Below are positions 32,577 through 41,715 of a stretch of DNA of 64,000 nucleotides, piece after piece. The DNA comes from Dokdonella sp. (GTDB lineage: Bacteria; Pseudomonadota; Gammaproteobacteria; Xanthomonadales; Rhodanobacteraceae). The position numbers and the translations under genes were made by a program. The stretch lies in NCBI RefSeq assembly GCF_019634775.1, contig NZ_JAHCAS010000001.1, positions 2,238,894-2,302,893 on the forward strand, in the 5' to 3' direction. The notes below the pieces were generated by a model that was given only the letters and a program-made list of their open reading frames with translations, was not told where the DNA came from and did not search any database. Numbering within the stretch: position 1 is the stretch's first letter; each line of letters starts with the position of its first letter.

Positions 32577-32933
32577 TCAGTCAGTGCGGAAGGCATCGCG
32601 CAACCACTCGATCGTCGGGTGACCTGCCACGCCACCGATCGCCACGACGTCGAAGCGGCAGGCGTGATGCACCCACTGAGGGTGCATCTGCAGGAACATC
32701 CGCGCCGCGGCGACCAGGCGTGCGCGCTTGCTTGCGCCGACCGACGCCACAGCGCCGCCGAAACCATGGCCGCGACGGTAGCGCACTTCGATGAACGCGA
32801 GTACGTCGCCGTCGCACATGACGAGGTCGAGTTCGCCATAGCGGCAGTTGAAGTTGCGCGCGACCAGGCGCAGTCCGTTGCGCTCGGCGTGGGCGAGGGC
32901 GATGTCCTCGTAGCGGGCACCGGTGCTGCGCAC
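32577..32933 (-). CDS. yraN: YraN family protein (UPF0102)
   Basis: A 118-residue endonuclease-fold protein of unknown role. The family core RNFNCRYGELDLVMCDGD then LAFIEVRYRRGHGFGG is clear and reads as a PD-(D/E)xK-like site. GTG start at 32933, four bases after the lpoA stop. Always found next to lpoA and dolP in related bacteria. Confidence 0.93.
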   Translation of the reverse strand: MRSTGARYEDIALAHAERNGLRLVARNFNCRYGELDLVMCDGDVLAFIEVRYRRGHGFGGAVASVGASKRARLVAAARMFLQMHPQWVHHACRFDVVAIGGVAGHPTIEWLRDAFRTD

Positions 32934-32937
32934 GGTC

Positions 32938-34743
32938 CTACGGCGCAGCCGGGCTCAGTGCACCGTACACGGGCCGCGCAACGCCACCGGAATAGCGAGC
33001 CCAGGTCAGCACCCGGTGGATGCGACCGAAGCTGTCGGCGGCGAGCTGACCGGTTGCACCGTCGAGGTAGGCGTCGCGGTTGGCCAGCAGCCAGTCCAGA
33101 TACGGCAGCAACGCATAGGCATCCATGCCGAAGGCGAACAGGCGTGCACCGACGCCGCCGGCGCTGCGCAGGTAGTGGCTGATCTCGTTGCGGTCCGGAC
33201 GGCCGGGCACGGTGCCGAACAACCACGCGGCATCGCAGAATTCGATGCCATCGAGATCGCGATCGAGGCCAGGACTGGTCTCACCGGAGTGGATGTGCGA
33301 GGTGGCCAGCACCGGTACGTTGACGCCGGCGAGCTTGAGTTGCGGGGCGAGCAGGCGTGCCTGCTGCGGACGCATGCTGATGAACACGCCGGCGTCGGTG
33401 GGCGTGTCTCGGCGCACGCTGCCGTCGATGGTCTGGGTCGCATCGGTGATGGCTGCGGCGGCCTGCAACACGGCACTCTTGTAGTTGACCTCGGATTCGC
33501 GGATGCGTGCCTCGCCGGTCACCGTGCCGCCGCGCGACTCGAACTGCGCGCGGAAGGCGAGCGCGGCGCGTTCGGCCCAGTCGGTATCGGCGGCGATGAT
33601 CGCTGCGCGGGTCAAGCCGAGCGACAGCATGCGCTCGGCAGCCTGCATGCCTTCGGCATCCGGCAACAGGCCGAACTCGGCGCTGCCGGGCGGCGGTGTC
33701 TCGCCGCTGTCGGGGTGGTTGAGGGCGAGCACGCGCACCGGCAGCGACTGGCGCAAAAGCGCACCGACGGCCTCGCGCTGCAAGGGGCCGACGACGACGC
33801 CGGCACCATCGGCGACGGCCTTGCGGTAGGCGGCGATGGCGTCTTCCGGTGTGCGTCCGGCATCGTACAGGCGCAGGCTTGGGCGATGGCCATCGACGTC
33901 GTTGTAGTAGGCGGCGAGGAACCCATCGCGGATCGATTGCGCGACGCCAGCCACCTGGCCGCCGAACGGCAGGATCAGGGCGACCTGGGCGATCGCGCGA
34001 TAGCCCTCGCGCTCGCTGCCCGGCAACAGGGTGCCGACCGGTCGCTGTGGTATTGGCAGCGTGCGCGGCAGGGCTCCGCCATGCCGACGGATCGCCTGCT
34101 CGATCGCAGGCAGCAGCGGATCGTCCGGGCGCAGCGTGGTCGCATGTGCTTTCAGTGTCGATTCGTCGAGGCCAGCCAGCAGGTCGAGGAGCTGTTCGCG
34201 GTTGTCCTCGCGATCGACGCCGTCGAGTTCGCCATCGAGCATCGTGCGCAAGCGTGCGGCGGCCAGGCGCTTGCCATTGGCTGCCTCGGAACGGGCGCGG
34301 AGTTCCAGCACGCGTGCGCGCAGCGGCGCCGGCACGCCGGTTTCCGGGATCGTGAGCAAGGCGCTGGCACGCGCCGCGTCACCGTGACGCAGCGCGAGCT
34401 CGGCTTCGAGCAGGTCCAGGCGCAGCGCCTCATCGCCGACCAGGCGTCGGCGTTTGATGTCGGCAGTGATGCGCTCGACGCCGGCGAAGTCGCCGGCGTC
34501 GCGTCGTGTCTCGGCGGCGCGCAGGCGGTAGCCGGCGGCACGATCGCCGCCGCGGCCGGCCAGTTCGAGCCAGGCGTCGGTGGCCGCGTCGAGATCGCCG
34601 TCGCGGGTGAGCTGGGTGGCACGCGCGCTGTTGACGTCGTCGACCGGGGCCGGGCCGACACCGCCGCTGGTCGCGCAGCCGGCGAGGGCGAGAAGAACAC
34701 TCAGCAGGAAGGCGTGCTTGGAGGAAATCGCGAACGCGGGCAT
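32938..34743 (-). CDS. lpoA: Penicillin-binding-protein activator LpoA
   Basis: Outer-membrane lipoprotein that activates PBP1A peptidoglycan synthesis. From the ATG at 34743 the leader FLLSVLLALAGC gives a lipobox. The N-terminal half is TPR-like; the C-terminal half is a periplasmic-binding-protein fold opening IAQVALILPFGGQVAGVAQS and including VVGPLQREAVGALL and GVFISMRPQQARLLAPQL. 601 residues. It is transcribed divergently from rsmI, the order typical of gammaproteobacteria. Confidence 0.92.
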   Translation of the reverse strand: MPAFAISSKHAFLLSVLLALAGCATSGGVGPAPVDDVNSARATQLTRDGDLDAATDAWLELAGRGGDRAAGYRLRAAETRRDAGDFAGVERITADIKRRRLVGDEALRLDLLEAELALRHGDAARASALLTIPETGVPAPLRARVLELRARSEAANGKRLAAARLRTMLDGELDGVDREDNREQLLDLLAGLDESTLKAHATTLRPDDPLLPAIEQAIRRHGGALPRTLPIPQRPVGTLLPGSEREGYRAIAQVALILPFGGQVAGVAQSIRDGFLAAYYNDVDGHRPSLRLYDAGRTPEDAIAAYRKAVADGAGVVVGPLQREAVGALLRQSLPVRVLALNHPDSGETPPPGSAEFGLLPDAEGMQAAERMLSLGLTRAAIIAADTDWAERAALAFRAQFESRGGTVTGEARIRESEVNYKSAVLQAAAAITDATQTIDGSVRRDTPTDAGVFISMRPQQARLLAPQLKLAGVNVPVLATSHIHSGETSPGLDRDLDGIEFCDAAWLFGTVPGRPDRNEISHYLRSAGGVGARLFAFGMDAYALLPYLDWLLANRDAYLDGATGQLAADSFGRIHRVLTWARYSGGVARPVYGALSPAAP

Positions 34744-34810
34744 GAGGCAGCAAGGTTCCGTATCGAGGCCCGGATGATAGCCCGGATGAGCGTTGATGAA
34801 GCCGGGCATC

Positions 34811-34872
34811 GGGAGTGGGGAATGGGAAGATCAAGAGCGATGCATCATCCTATCGCCCATTCTCCACTCCCC
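34811..34872. repeat. Imperfect 16-bp inverted repeat in the lpoA/rsmI divergent gap
   Basis: GGGAGTGGGGAATGGG (34811-34826) and CCCATTCTCCACTCCCC (34856-34872) pair with one mismatch around a 29-nt loop. Similar GGGA(T/G)T-rich palindromes occur at 49811-49909, so this looks like a second dispersed repeat family distinct from the REPs. Confidence 0.6.
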
Positions 34873-34883
34873 ATCCCCGACTT

Positions 34884-35714
34884 ATGGATGTGAAACCTGG
34901 CCGCCTGTGGGTGGTGGCGACGCCGATCGGCAACCTCGACGACCTGTCGCCGCGCGCGGCCGAGGTATTGCGCACGGTGGCCACGGTGGCCGCCGAGGAT
35001 ACGCGCCACAGCACGCCGCTGCTCGCCCGGGTCGGCAGCCGGGCCCGTACGCTGGCCTTGCATGAGCACAACGAACGCGAGCAGGCGGAACGCATCGTCG
35101 CGCTGCTGCGCGAAGGTCAAGACGTCGCCTTGGTCGCCGATGCCGGCACGCCGCTGGTCAGCGACCCGGGCTTCCGTCTCGTGCGCGCGGCACGTGAAGC
35201 CGGCATCGAGGTATCACCGGTTCCGGGACCATGCGCGGCGATCGCCGCATTGTCGGTGGCCGGCCTGCCGAGTGATCGCTTTGTCTTCGAGGGGTTCCTG
35301 CCAGCCAAGTCCGCCGCGCGTCGCGAGCGCCTGCAGGCGCTCGCCGCGGAGACACGCACGCTGATCTTCCATGAATCGAGCCACCGCATCGCCGACATGC
35401 TCGACGACTGCGTGGCGGTGTTCGGTGGCGCACGCGCTGCTGTCGTCGCGCGCGAGCTGACCAAGCTGTTCGAGACCGTGCTGTCAGCGCCGCTCGGCGA
35501 ACTTGCCGCACGGGTGCACGCGGATGCGAACCAGCAGCGCGGCGAGTTCGTCGTCCTCGTCGGCGGTGCCGACGGTGCCGATGCCGACGTCCGCCTGGCC
35601 GAGGGCCGCCGCGTGTTCGCCCTGCTGCGCGACGAACTGCCGCCCGCCCGCGCCGCCAAACTCGCCGCTGCGATCACGGGCGCGCCACGCAAGGCCTTGT
35701 ACGGGGAAGGCTGA
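34884..35714 (+). CDS. rsmI: 16S rRNA 2'-O-ribose C1402 methyltransferase RsmI
   Basis: Methylates the 2'-hydroxyl of C1402 in the decoding centre. The 276-residue protein has VVATPIGNLDDLSPRAAEVL at the N-terminus, AEDTRHSTPLL, VADAGTPLVSDPGFRLVRAA and FVFEGFLPAKSAARRERLQA, all hallmarks of the tetrapyrrole-methylase fold subgroup. The ATG at 34884 follows the palindrome; a longer in-frame reading would enter it and is not needed. Confidence 0.95.
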   Translation: MDVKPGRLWVVATPIGNLDDLSPRAAEVLRTVATVAAEDTRHSTPLLARVGSRARTLALHEHNEREQAERIVALLREGQDVALVADAGTPLVSDPGFRLVRAAREAGIEVSPVPGPCAAIAALSVAGLPSDRFVFEGFLPAKSAARRERLQALAAETRTLIFHESSHRIADMLDDCVAVFGGARAAVVARELTKLFETVLSAPLGELAARVHADANQQRGEFVVLVGGADGADADVRLAEGRRVFALLRDELPPARAAKLAAAITGAPRKALYGEG

Positions 35715-35872
35715 TCGCTGCCAGCTTCGCCCGCAGCGCACCCGGCGCGCGATTCCTTTCCCAGCAATTGCGAAAGCGCGGTCGCGCACACGGTGCGCTT
35801 AGGGGTACGTTCCATTCCGATCGGCACGCGGGACTACAATGCGACGCGACAGCAAGCCAGGGGCGAGCACAC

Positions 35873-36922
35873 ATGACCATCAAGGCCTGCGGCGCTCATG
35901 CCGCTGACAAGCCGCTGGAAATCCTCGACATCACGCGCCGCGCGCCCGGTGCGCACGATGTGCAGATCGACATCGCCTATTGCGGCGTCTGCCACTCGGA
36001 CCTCCACCAGGTCCGTTCCGAGTGGGCCGGCACACGGTATCCGTGCGTGCCGGGGCACGAGATCGTCGGTCGCGTGGCGGCCGTCGGCGCGCGGGTGACC
36101 GCCTTCAAGCCTGGCGACCTGGTCGGTGTCGGCTGCCTCGTCGACAGTTGCGGGCAGTGCGAAGAATGCGGTGACGGGCTGGAAAACTACTGCGACAACT
36201 GGGTCGGAACCTACAACAGTCCGACGCCGGATGCGCCCGGTCATACGCTGGGTGGATATTCGCAGGCGATCGTCGTGAACGAGCGCTTCGTGCTGCGCAT
36301 CCGTCATCCGGCGCAGCACCTGGCTGCGGTGGCGCCCCTGTTGTGCGCGGGGATCACCACGTATTCGCCGCTGCGCCACTGGAGGGTCGGGCCAGGGCAA
36401 AAGGTCGGCGTGGTCGGCATCGGCGGCCTCGGCCACATGGGCATCAAGCTTGCGCACGCGATGGGCGCGCATGTGGTCGCGTTCACCACTTCAGAATCAA
36501 AGCGTGCGGCGGCCACGGCATTGGGCGCGGATGAAGTGGTGGTGTCGTGCAACGCCGGGGAGATGACTGCGCACGTCAAGAGCTTCGATTTCATCCTCAA
36601 CACGGTGGCCGCACCGCATGACCTGGATGCATTCCTTGCCCTGCTCAAGCGCGACGCCACCATGACCCTGGTCGGGGCGCCATCGTCGCCGCATCCGTCG
36701 CCCAACGTGTTCGGCCTCATCATGAAGCGCCGCGCGCTCGCCGGCTCGCTGATCGGTGGCATCCCTGAGACGCAGGAGATGCTGGATTTCTGCGCCGAAC
36801 ACGGCATCGTCGCCGACATCGAGTTGATTCGTGCGGGGCAGATCAACGACGCCTACGAACGCATGCTGAAGGGCGATGTGAAGTACCGCTTCGTGATCGA
36901 CATCGCTTCGCTGGCGGGGTGA
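35873..36922 (+). CDS. Zinc-dependent NAD(P)-alcohol dehydrogenase (YahK/cinnamyl-alcohol type)
   Basis: A 349-residue medium-chain dehydrogenase. Catalytic zinc ligands lie in CGVCHSDLHQ and PGHEIVG, the structural zinc cysteines in CGQCEECGDGLENYC, and the cofactor motif is VGIGGLGHMG. The CHSDLH and NWVGTYNSP segments are typical of YahK/AdhA aldehyde reductases that prefer NADPH. AGGGG lies ahead of the ATG and TACAAT at 35836-35841 may be its -10. Single-gene unit ended by a REP pair. Confidence 0.92.
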   Translation: MTIKACGAHAADKPLEILDITRRAPGAHDVQIDIAYCGVCHSDLHQVRSEWAGTRYPCVPGHEIVGRVAAVGARVTAFKPGDLVGVGCLVDSCGQCEECGDGLENYCDNWVGTYNSPTPDAPGHTLGGYSQAIVVNERFVLRIRHPAQHLAAVAPLLCAGITTYSPLRHWRVGPGQKVGVVGIGGLGHMGIKLAHAMGAHVVAFTTSESKRAAATALGADEVVVSCNAGEMTAHVKSFDFILNTVAAPHDLDAFLALLKRDATMTLVGAPSSPHPSPNVFGLIMKRRALAGSLIGGIPETQEMLDFCAEHGIVADIELIRAGQINDAYERMLKGDVKYRFVIDIASLAG

Positions 36923-36940
36923 GGTCGCCATTGCCGTCGT

Positions 36941-37009
36941 GCAGGAGCCCGTTTACGGGCGATGCTTTTCGTGTCGTCGAGAGCATCGCCCGAAAGCGGG
37001 CTCCCACCG
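36941..37009. repeat. REP pair (inverted)
   Basis: GCAGGAGCCCGTTTACGGGC + GATGC and, facing it, GCATCGCCCGAAAGCGGGCT + CCCAC. It lies between the convergent ends of the alcohol dehydrogenase and the tail-motif protein. Confidence 0.75.
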
Positions 37010-37030
37010 GGGCTCCTGCGGAGTACGGCT

Positions 37031-38281
37031 TCAGGGTTCCGCGTCGAAGCCGTCGACAAAGATCGTGTCGCTGCTGTCGGCATAGGCGATGAACACGCCG
37101 CTTCCCCATTCGACCTGGTTGTTGCCGGTCGGGTGCAGGCCGGCGACGAAGACGACGTCGCCGCGTGTGTTGACACCGGGTTTTCCGGCGAAGATCGGCG
37201 AGCTGTCGTGCTGGCCGATCTGCGCGGAGCCGAGATCGGTCTGCACGGGCGTGGATTGGCCGACGACGCGCACGAGGGTGTCGCCATCGCCGGCATAGAT
37301 CGCCTGGCCGGCGGCGTCGCGGCCGCGGAACACGACGAGGCCTCCGACGTTGATCGCCGGGGCGAAGAACTCGATCTCGCGGATCGTGCCGGCCGGGTCG
37401 ACTGCGGCGATCAGGGTCGTCGTCGTGCCGTCGCTGCGCAGGACCACACGGCGATTGTCGGCGGCGCGGCGTGCGACGACGGCGACCACGCCGTCGGCAT
37501 TGACGCCGAGTCCATTGTCGAAGCCCGACCACAGCGATGCGGGATCGACCGCCTGGTTGGCGAGGATACGCGTCGACGTGCCATCGGCGGCGAACAAGCG
37601 GATTTCCTGTTCTGTCGACATGTCCGGTGAGGTCGCCACCTTGACCGCGATGCGGCGCTGGCCATCGAAGGCGGGCGTGTAGATGTAGGTGTACGGGCTG
37701 CCCGGGCTGACGCCTCCGTCACCGGCATGGATGACCGTGTTCGTGCCGAGCGTTGAGGCCAGCGCGCGACCCGACGAGAACACCGCCTGGTAGCCGATCG
37801 CACCGGCGCTGTTGATGCCGGGTGAGGAATAGCTGTTGGGAATCACCGGCAGGGTGTTGACTCGCGCGGCCACGCCGGCCACCGGATCGTAGAGGTACAG
37901 GCCATCCTGCGTGCCGGTGTCGCGCATGGTGAAGACGATGCGGCCGGTGGCATTGATCGAGGCCTCGGGGCTGATCCCCGAATCGGCCGGGCCTTCGTAC
38001 ACGAGCGCGCCGCTGCCGCTCGCGCCGGTCCACAGGCCGGGGTGGCTGCCGCCGGCCCCCGGCACGACGCCGACGGTGAAGGCGACCTGCGCGGTGTCGT
38101 TGATCGCGGCGCTGATGCTGTTGAATGACGAACCGGGTGGCAGGTTCCAGCCGTTGTCATTGACCAGCAGGTTGCTGCGTGCCTGCAGCTCGATATCCGA
38201 CCAGGTCGGCACGGCGGCGAGCGCGCCTGCGAATGGGGCCGGCAGCAGCAGGGCAAGGGCGAGTCGAGTGGTGATGTGCAT
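37031..38281 (-). CDS. Secreted repeat protein (DUF7453-like) with GF[DE] tail
   Basis: A 416-residue exported protein, start at 38281 followed by a signal peptide (MHITTRLALALLLPAPFAGA). It contains repeats of the form N-x-x-G-x5-V (INATGRIVFTMRD, INSAGAIGYQAVF, VNADGVVAVVARR, INVGGLVVFRGRD, VNTRGDVVFVAGL), which I associate with the choice-of-anchor/DUF7453 group. It ends DTIFVDGFDAEP, the tail shared with three other exported proteins here. Function unknown. Confidence 0.85.
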   Translation of the reverse strand: MHITTRLALALLLPAPFAGALAAVPTWSDIELQARSNLLVNDNGWNLPPGSSFNSISAAINDTAQVAFTVGVVPGAGGSHPGLWTGASGSGALVYEGPADSGISPEASINATGRIVFTMRDTGTQDGLYLYDPVAGVAARVNTLPVIPNSYSSPGINSAGAIGYQAVFSSGRALASTLGTNTVIHAGDGGVSPGSPYTYIYTPAFDGQRRIAVKVATSPDMSTEQEIRLFAADGTSTRILANQAVDPASLWSGFDNGLGVNADGVVAVVARRAADNRRVVLRSDGTTTTLIAAVDPAGTIREIEFFAPAINVGGLVVFRGRDAAGQAIYAGDGDTLVRVVGQSTPVQTDLGSAQIGQHDSSPIFAGKPGVNTRGDVVFVAGLHPTGNNQVEWGSGVFIAYADSSDTIFVDGFDAEP

Positions 38282-38351
38282 GCGATTCCTCGCGCGGAAG
38301 CAATCAGGGTGATCGGATTGTACGAGGCGCATGGCCCTTCGCAGGAACCCC

Positions 38352-38423
38352 GGCAGGAGCCCGTTCACGGGCGATGCTTTTCGACACGGCGCTGGCAAGG
38401 CATCGCCCGTGAACGGGCCCCTA
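38352..38423. repeat. REP pair (inverted) reaching into the Stealth gene stop codon
   Basis: GCAGGAGCCCGTTCACGGGC + GATGC faces GCATCGCCCGTGAACGGGCC + CCTAC. The final CTA at 38421-38423 is the TAG stop of the gene on the minus strand, inside the GTAG head of the REP. Confidence 0.78.
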
Positions 38424-39410
38424 CGAAAGCCCGCCGATCACATCGTCGAGCCGCCCAACACGCCGGTCGAGCCAGGCGTCGATGCGCGCTTGCGCTGTTT
38501 GGCCGGCCATCTCGAGGCTCTGTACGACGACGAACGCAGCACGCTCGTCACGATCGGCGCGATTCATCTTGGCCTGCATGCGCGGCAGCCATTGTTCACT
38601 CGGCTTGAGCTGAACAGTGTGCAGACGATTGTCGAGGATGGAGTCGTGGCGGGCGATTTCGAGGTGGGTGGCGACTGCTTCGGTCTTGAACTGCTCGTCG
38701 GAGCGCAGGCGGTAGGAGACGTTTCGGGCGAGCAGTTCCGGGTGCTCGGCGAAGAACGCCGCAAGCACCGACACGCGCATCGGGTACGGGTTGTGGTAGA
38801 GCCGGTAGTAGCGATCGTGCATTCCGGCGAGACGTGCGCTGCGCTGCTGCGCGTCGAGGTTGCCGACGCGTGTTTCGCCCCCGCGCAGACCACGCCACCA
38901 GGTCTTGAGCCGGTGCGAGACGAGATGCTGCGATTGCGTACGCCACTGCCCGCGCAGGACGACGCGGCCATCGCGGAAGAAGTCACTCTCGTCGATCGGG
39001 CGCAGCAGGGCCATGTCGTCGTTGAAATAGACGAACTGGTCGGCGAGTCCCGGAGTGCGCCAGAGCAGGCTGATGATCGCGCGGCTGTTGAAGGTCGGCA
39101 GGTGCTGTTCGAAGCCGGCGAAGATGTCGCGATGGTCGACGATGGCGATGCGTTCGGCCCAGGGCGTGCCGGCCAGACGCGCGACCAGTGCCGGCACCTG
39201 GCCGTCGGTGACGATGTGGATGCGGCGAAACCACGGTGCGAAACGCAAGATCGAGGCGACGCACCAGTCGATTTCGCCGGCGTCGTTGAAACGCGTGCTG
39301 TGTGCGGCGCGCGGCCGTTCACCGCCGCGTTCGGCCAGGTAGGTGGCGAGGCGCTCGCGGTGTTGCGGGTCGGCGCCGTCGACCCAGGTGATGACGGCAT
39401 CGGTGCTCAT
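38421..39410 (-). CDS. Stealth-family sugar-phosphate transferase
   Basis: A 329-residue cytoplasmic protein with the conserved regions of Stealth proteins: CR1 DAVITWVDGADP at the N-terminus, then RFNDAGEIDWCVASILRFAP, IHIVTDGQVP and the NSRAIISLLWRTPGLADQFV + YFNDDM block. Family members join hexose-1-phosphate to capsule or exopolysaccharide chains. No capsule genes surround it, so the acceptor is unknown. The stop codon is supplied by a REP element. Confidence 0.9.
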   Translation of the reverse strand: MSTDAVITWVDGADPQHRERLATYLAERGGERPRAAHSTRFNDAGEIDWCVASILRFAPWFRRIHIVTDGQVPALVARLAGTPWAERIAIVDHRDIFAGFEQHLPTFNSRAIISLLWRTPGLADQFVYFNDDMALLRPIDESDFFRDGRVVLRGQWRTQSQHLVSHRLKTWWRGLRGGETRVGNLDAQQRSARLAGMHDRYYRLYHNPYPMRVSVLAAFFAEHPELLARNVSYRLRSDEQFKTEAVATHLEIARHDSILDNRLHTVQLKPSEQWLPRMQAKMNRADRDERAAFVVVQSLEMAGQTAQARIDAWLDRRVGRLDDVIGGLS

Positions 39411-39485
39411 GGTGGTGCATGCTCGCACGACACGAGGCGGAGCATCCCGGCCCGTGCACGCGACGTGCACGGGCCGGGGGTTCAG

Positions 39486-41576
39486 TCACCAGATCTTCAC
39501 CTGCGCATCGCCACTGCGCACCATCGCATCGCCTTCCTTGCAGCCGAAGGCGCTGGCGAAACTGTCGAGGTTTGACGGCGCGCCGGTCGCGCGGTAGCGG
39601 GCCGGTGAGTGCGGGTCGGTGGCGAGCATCACTTCGAGGCGCTTGTCGAGCATGTTGCCGCGCCATACGCGCGCCCAGTTCAGGAAGAAGCGCTGGTCTT
39701 CGGTATAGCCGTCGATCGTTGCGTTCGATTCGCCCGGCTTCTTGCCCAGGGCGACCTGCAGGGCGTCGTAGGACACGGTGAGGCCGCCGAGGTCGGCAAT
39801 GTTCTCGCCGAGCGTGAGCACGCCGTCGATGTGCTTGCCCGGCAGGGGCTCGTAGGCGGCGAACTGCTCGACGAGCTTGCCGGTACGCGCCTTGAATGCC
39901 TCCTTGTCGGCAGGCTGCCACCAGTCCGCGTAATTTCCACGGGCGTCGAACTGGCTGCCCTGGTCGTCGTAGCCGTGGATCGCCTCATGCCCAATCACCG
40001 CGCCGATGCCGCCATAGTTGATCGCGTCGTCGGCCTGGGCGTCGAAGAACGGCGGCTGCAGGATCGCGGCCGGGAAGTTGATCGTGTTGTCGGTCGGGTT
40101 GTAGTAGGCGTTGACCGTCTGCGGTGTCATGTGCCACTCGAGGCGGTCGGTCGGCTTGCCGATCTTGGCCACGTCGTGGGCATGGTTGAACTTCAGCGTG
40201 GCAAGGATGTTGCCGAAATGATCGTCGCGCTTGAGTTCCAGGCCACTCCAGTCGCGCCATTTGTCGGGATAGCCGATCTTCGGCAGAAAGCTCGCCCACT
40301 TTTCAAGCGCCTTGGCCTTGGTCGCCTCGCCCATCCAGTCGAGCTTTTCGATGCGCGCCTTGAGTGCGGCTTGCACGTTGTCGACCAGCACCCGTGCGCG
40401 CTCCTTCGCTTCGGGCGGGAAGTTGTCGACGACGTAGAGCTGGCCGAGGGCCATGCCGATGTTGTCATTGACCGACGCCAGCGCGCGCTTCCAGCGCGGC
40501 TCCTGTTCCTTCTGGCCGTTGAGCGTCTGCTTGTGGAAGGCGAAGCTCGCATCCTGGAATGGCGAGGACAGATACGGCGCGGCGGCGTCGACGGCGTGGA
40601 AGCGCAGGTAGGCCTGCCACTGCGCGATCGGCGTTTCCGCGATCATGCGGTCGACCTCGGCGAAGAACTTCGGCTGCGACAGGGAGAAGCCCTTTTCGAC
40701 ATTGGCGCCCTGGGCTGCGAAGAACGCCGGCCAGTCGAAGTGCGGCATGGCCTTCTTCGCCTCATCGAGGCTGACGAAATTGTATTGATTGGCCGGATCG
40801 TTGAGTTCGGCCGGGGCGAACGAGACCTTGGCCAGGCGCGTCTCGAAGGCGAGCACGTCGGCGGCCTGCTGTTTTGCCGCGGCGGCGTCGACGCCGACCA
40901 GTTCGAGCAGGCGCACGATGTGGGCGGTGTAAGCCTCGCGCGTCGCCGCGTGCTTGTCGTCGGTGTAGTAATCGCGCGTCGGCAGGGTGAGGCCGGCCTG
41001 GAAGGCGTAGGCGATGGTGTTGGCGGAGTCCTTGTAGTCGGCGCCGGAGCCGAAGGCGAACACCTGCATGAAGCCCTGGGCGTGGGCGGCTGTCAGGTAG
41101 GCGGCAACATCGCCCGGACCCTGCAGCGCATCGATCTTCGCCAGTTCGGACTTGATCGGGTCGAAACCGGCGCGTTCGATCGCCGCTTCGTCCATGGCGG
41201 CGGCATAGAACGCGCCGACCAACTGTTCGAGCGAGCCGGGGGCTGCATCGGTCTTCGCCGCGACGGCCTCGACCAGTGCCTTCTGCGTGTTCAGGCTCTT
41301 CTCGCGCAGCATGTCGAAGGAACCCCAACGCGTCTTGTCTGCCGGCACCGGATTGGCCGCGAGCCATTTGGCATTGACGAAACCGTTGAAGTCCTGGCAG
41401 GCATCGATGGTGGTGTCGAGTTCGCTGATGTCGAAGGCGACATGCTTCTGCACCGGCGCTGTGCTGGCGGCTGGCGCAGCCGCTGCCGTAGTCGGCTGGT
41501 CGGCCTGCTTGCATGCGGCAAGGGTGAGGGTGGTCGCAAGCGCGAGCGCCAGCGGTTTCAGCGGGGTCGGGTTCAT
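39486..41576 (-). CDS. M13-family metalloendopeptidase (neprilysin/PepO-like lipoprotein)
   Basis: A 696-residue exported zinc endopeptidase. The leader ends in LTLAAC, a lipobox, followed by an Ala/Thr-rich linker. Family features are DFNGFVNAKWLAANPVPADK near the N-terminus, NAYYNPTDNTINFPAAILQP, the zinc motif HEAIH at about residues 530-534, and GENIADLGGL with the third ligand. ATG at 41576. Likely anchored to a membrane facing the periplasm or exterior. Confidence 0.93.
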   Translation of the reverse strand: MNPTPLKPLALALATTLTLAACKQADQPTTAAAAPAASTAPVQKHVAFDISELDTTIDACQDFNGFVNAKWLAANPVPADKTRWGSFDMLREKSLNTQKALVEAVAAKTDAAPGSLEQLVGAFYAAAMDEAAIERAGFDPIKSELAKIDALQGPGDVAAYLTAAHAQGFMQVFAFGSGADYKDSANTIAYAFQAGLTLPTRDYYTDDKHAATREAYTAHIVRLLELVGVDAAAAKQQAADVLAFETRLAKVSFAPAELNDPANQYNFVSLDEAKKAMPHFDWPAFFAAQGANVEKGFSLSQPKFFAEVDRMIAETPIAQWQAYLRFHAVDAAAPYLSSPFQDASFAFHKQTLNGQKEQEPRWKRALASVNDNIGMALGQLYVVDNFPPEAKERARVLVDNVQAALKARIEKLDWMGEATKAKALEKWASFLPKIGYPDKWRDWSGLELKRDDHFGNILATLKFNHAHDVAKIGKPTDRLEWHMTPQTVNAYYNPTDNTINFPAAILQPPFFDAQADDAINYGGIGAVIGHEAIHGYDDQGSQFDARGNYADWWQPADKEAFKARTGKLVEQFAAYEPLPGKHIDGVLTLGENIADLGGLTVSYDALQVALGKKPGESNATIDGYTEDQRFFLNWARVWRGNMLDKRLEVMLATDPHSPARYRATGAPSNLDSFASAFGCKEGDAMVRSGDAQVKIW

Positions 41577-41715
41577 GGAGTCTCCGTTGCCTTTGGGCAG
41601 TGCCGGCAGGATGCGGGCACGGGTCGGTGGGAAGGACGCGCTGGGTGCGCGGGCTTGCAATTCTTCGAGGCTGGCGATTCTGCCGCGTCGAGGTCCGGCG
41701 CGGTTGTGTCGAAGG

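Noticed and set aside
35715..35872. RNase P RNA gene downstream of rsmI
   Set aside because: Some gammaproteobacteria have rnpB near here, but the 158-bp gap is too short and lacks the conserved core.
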